Assembly (NCBI GenBank): GCA_018398765.1
Contig: JAHBMJ010004137.1
Coordinates: 20,967-82,966 of the forward strand
Direction: 5' to 3'
Source of the DNA: Chromera velia
Taxonomy: Eukaryota; Sar; Chromeraceae
DNA length: 62,000 bases
Each line of letters begins with the position of its first letter. Positions within the stretch are counted from its first letter, which is position 1. Position numbers and translations under genes: made by a program. This document shows positions 60,301 through 62,000 of the stretch, in pieces. The notes below the pieces were generated by a model. It worked only from the letters and a program-made list of their open reading frames with translations. It had not been told where the DNA came from and made no database searches.

Positions 60301-60333
<33 letters not shown>

Positions 60334-60769
60334 CGTGCAGAGGGCGTCCACGTCCACGTCTATCCGAATGCGGGGCTTCCGAACGCGATGGGCGGGTGGG
60401 TGAGCAGAGGGCAGGCAGAAACAGGAGGGAGGGAGGGAGGGCAGAGGGAGAAAAGAATGAAGGCTCGAAGGCAGATGGGGAGGGAGCGAGAAAGAAACTA
60501 AGGCAGAAACAAAGCAAAAAGAGAGAAGAGTCTGAGCCGTGAACGGCGGTTGTGGAGGCCCCCCTGGGTCCTGTTCTTCTCTTCTTTCCTCTACTCTGGT
60601 TTTTACTTTTTTTTGCGTTCAAATGCCTTACAAAAAGGAGTTGCAATGAGACAGTAGCGTGAATGATTACCCGTCTCGCTTCCCCCCTACCTCTCCTGTC
60701 GATCCACAGATACGACGAGACCCCCGACATGTTTGCGGAGAACCTGAGGAACTTCGCAGAGGACGGTCG

Positions 60770-60810
<41 letters not shown>

Positions 60811-60988
60811 CTGCTTTTCTCTGTTCTCTTGTGTCCGCAATTTTCCGCCTTTGAAATCTGCCGAAGAGAGTCAGGCAGGCACAGGGTCTGAGTGCGTGGA
60901 AGGAAAGTGTAAAAAAAGGGAGGGTGCATCCATTTTTTGGAGGGGTTGTGACGTCTGTAGTGGAATTTGTGTTGTCTCAACCTGGTCG

Positions 60989-61034
<46 letters not shown>

Positions 61035-62000
61035 ATCTGTCTGTGTGTGATCGTGTGTGTGGGCCCCCGCAGGTCTGTTGAACTTCGTGGGCGGGTGCTG
61101 CGGCACTTTCCCCTCCCACATCGGTGCACTGGCGAATGTGATGAAGCAGTACCCGTGAGTGGAGTTGGGGGGGTGCGTGTGTGCGTTCGTTCCTTTGCCT
61201 GTGGTGTTTGTCACTCCCTTCTCCCACTTTCTTTTGCTTCTCTTCCATCCTTTTTCGTTTCTTCCTTTTGTGTCCCTCACTGTCTTGTTCAAGGCTTCTC
61301 CTCCTTTCTGCCCGTCTGATGCGTAAGAATGAGATGTATGAAATCTGCCTCGGTCCAAAGTTGGTCGAAGTACTATTGCACGAAGGAAAACGACAGTCAC
61401 GTTGAATATCATGATGCTCGTTCAATGCATTGCAGGCCTCGACCCTTGCCTCCCCCGGTGACCACCGACAAGTGAGTGAGTTGGCTTTTGGGGGGGGTGA
61501 CTGCTTCTGGAGTGTGTAAAACGATCTTCAAGTGATTTTCTCTTCTCTGGGGGGAGCGGTGGGGAGAAGACCGGAAGGCAGCTAGAGAGCGTATGGGGAA
61601 TTGAGGGAGGGTGAGACAGAAAAGACAGAGACAAGGAAGAATGAGACGTTCCTTCGTTCTGTCTCCATAGATGTCTGTTGGGTGTTGGGTGTCTCGTTCA
61701 GTATTTTGCGTTCGGCGTGCGATTCGCTAGAGTAACGGTCTCCTTTTCCCTTCTTTTGCCATGCAGGCGCTTCATGTGGCTCTCTGGTCTGGAGGCTCTC
61801 CATGTGACAAAGAACCTCGGTCAGTCTGTGAGTCAGTCAAAGGAGGGATTCGCACGGTGTGGCTGGCGCTTTTTGGGTCTCTTTTTGCGTTCATTTCAGC
61901 CAGTGCCGGAGTGGAGACAGGACGGCTGTGGATCTGCTGGTTTGGCCCTCTCTCTCTGTCTGCATCTTTGAAGAATGCCACACTGACCCGGAGCAAATAT
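56364..62000 (+). CDS. metH: Cobalamin-dependent methionine synthase, N-terminal part (homocysteine-binding domain), with an in-frame UGA
   Basis: Exons 56364-56426, 56726-56795, 57073-57167, 57461-57526, 57718-57795, 58191-58302, 58680-58777, 59061-59109, 59471-59550, 59854-59962, 60341-60395, 60710-60765, 61073-61154, 61436-61471 and 61767-61819, then beyond the window: 367 codons seen. It shows the homocysteine methyltransferase barrel: [104 protein letters not shown] and VGGCCGT. Zinc ligands are C255, C319 and C320. It transfers a methyl group from methylcobalamin to homocysteine. The expected folate-, cobalamin- and SAM-binding domains would lie downstream. Codon 250 (59890-59892) is TGA, inside an otherwise perfectly conserved stretch; see findings. 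The alternative is a betaine-homocysteine methyltransferase relative, but IETNTFN and LSGLE point to MetH. Confidence 0.92.

Noticed and set aside
1-62000. CRISPR arrays, bacterial operons, rRNA or tRNA genes
   Set aside because: Direct repeats found are microsatellites or transposon arms; no spaced repeat array, Shine-Dalgarno-led gene cluster or tRNA cloverleaf was recognised by eye.

Overview
This is a nuclear window from an intron-rich eukaryote: roughly balanced GC, long simple repeats, introns mostly of a few hundred bases with GT..AG ends, and no bacterial operon logic. Repeat style, intron density and gene content (vitamin B12-dependent methionine synthase, enhancer of polycomb, BTB, RS-rich and coiled-coil proteins) fit a photosynthetic protist. 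A chromerid-type alveolate is my best guess, from impression rather than any marker gene. All exon models were assembled by hand from reading frame, splice dinucleotides and phase, so exon ends may be off by a base or by one alternative site.

Layout. 1-4014 (minus): 5' part of an enhancer of polycomb-like (EPL1/EPC) chromatin gene. 4770-11040 (plus): a nine-exon gene fusing a 2H phosphoesterase, an endonuclease/exonuclease/phosphatase (EEP) domain, a poly(A)-polymerase-like nucleotidyltransferase and an MJ1316/DUF504 RNA-end-recognition domain, i.e. an apparent all-in-one RNA repair enzyme. 12140-13074 (minus): a BTB gene with a stop and a frameshift. 13853-23930 (plus): a 16-exon gene for a Pro/Gln/Gly-rich, RS/RD-rich, cysteine-rich, coiled-coil protein. 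26980-28069 (minus) and 28586-29653 (plus): two divergent SAM methyltransferases, METTL27-like and membrane-anchored Methyltransf_24-like. 31519-33855 (plus): an EamA/DMT transporter. 35485-39310 (minus): a decayed Penelope-like retroelement with an N-terminal GIY-YIG nuclease, a CxC linker and a C-terminal reverse transcriptase. 39462-46794 (minus): a large acidic coiled-coil protein with an assembly gap. 48726-55272 or beyond (minus): a zinc-finger, Gln/Gly-rich coiled-coil protein. 56364-62000 (plus): the 5' part of metH, with an in-frame UGA five codons before the first zinc-ligand cysteine.

Genes sit in GC-balanced blocks separated by AT-rich islands (about 11.3-12.1, 24.5-26.3, 30.3-31.2, 33.9-35.0 and 47.1-47.9 kb). 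Three of these hold short inverted-repeat (MITE-like) elements, and two adjoin orphan exon-like fragments. The genes do not form a pathway. The strongest leads are the RNA repair fusion, the permuted Penelope-like element, the UGA in methionine synthase, and the splice-site peculiarities (C at donor +3 in about half of introns; eight of eight phase-2 introns in the RNA repair gene).
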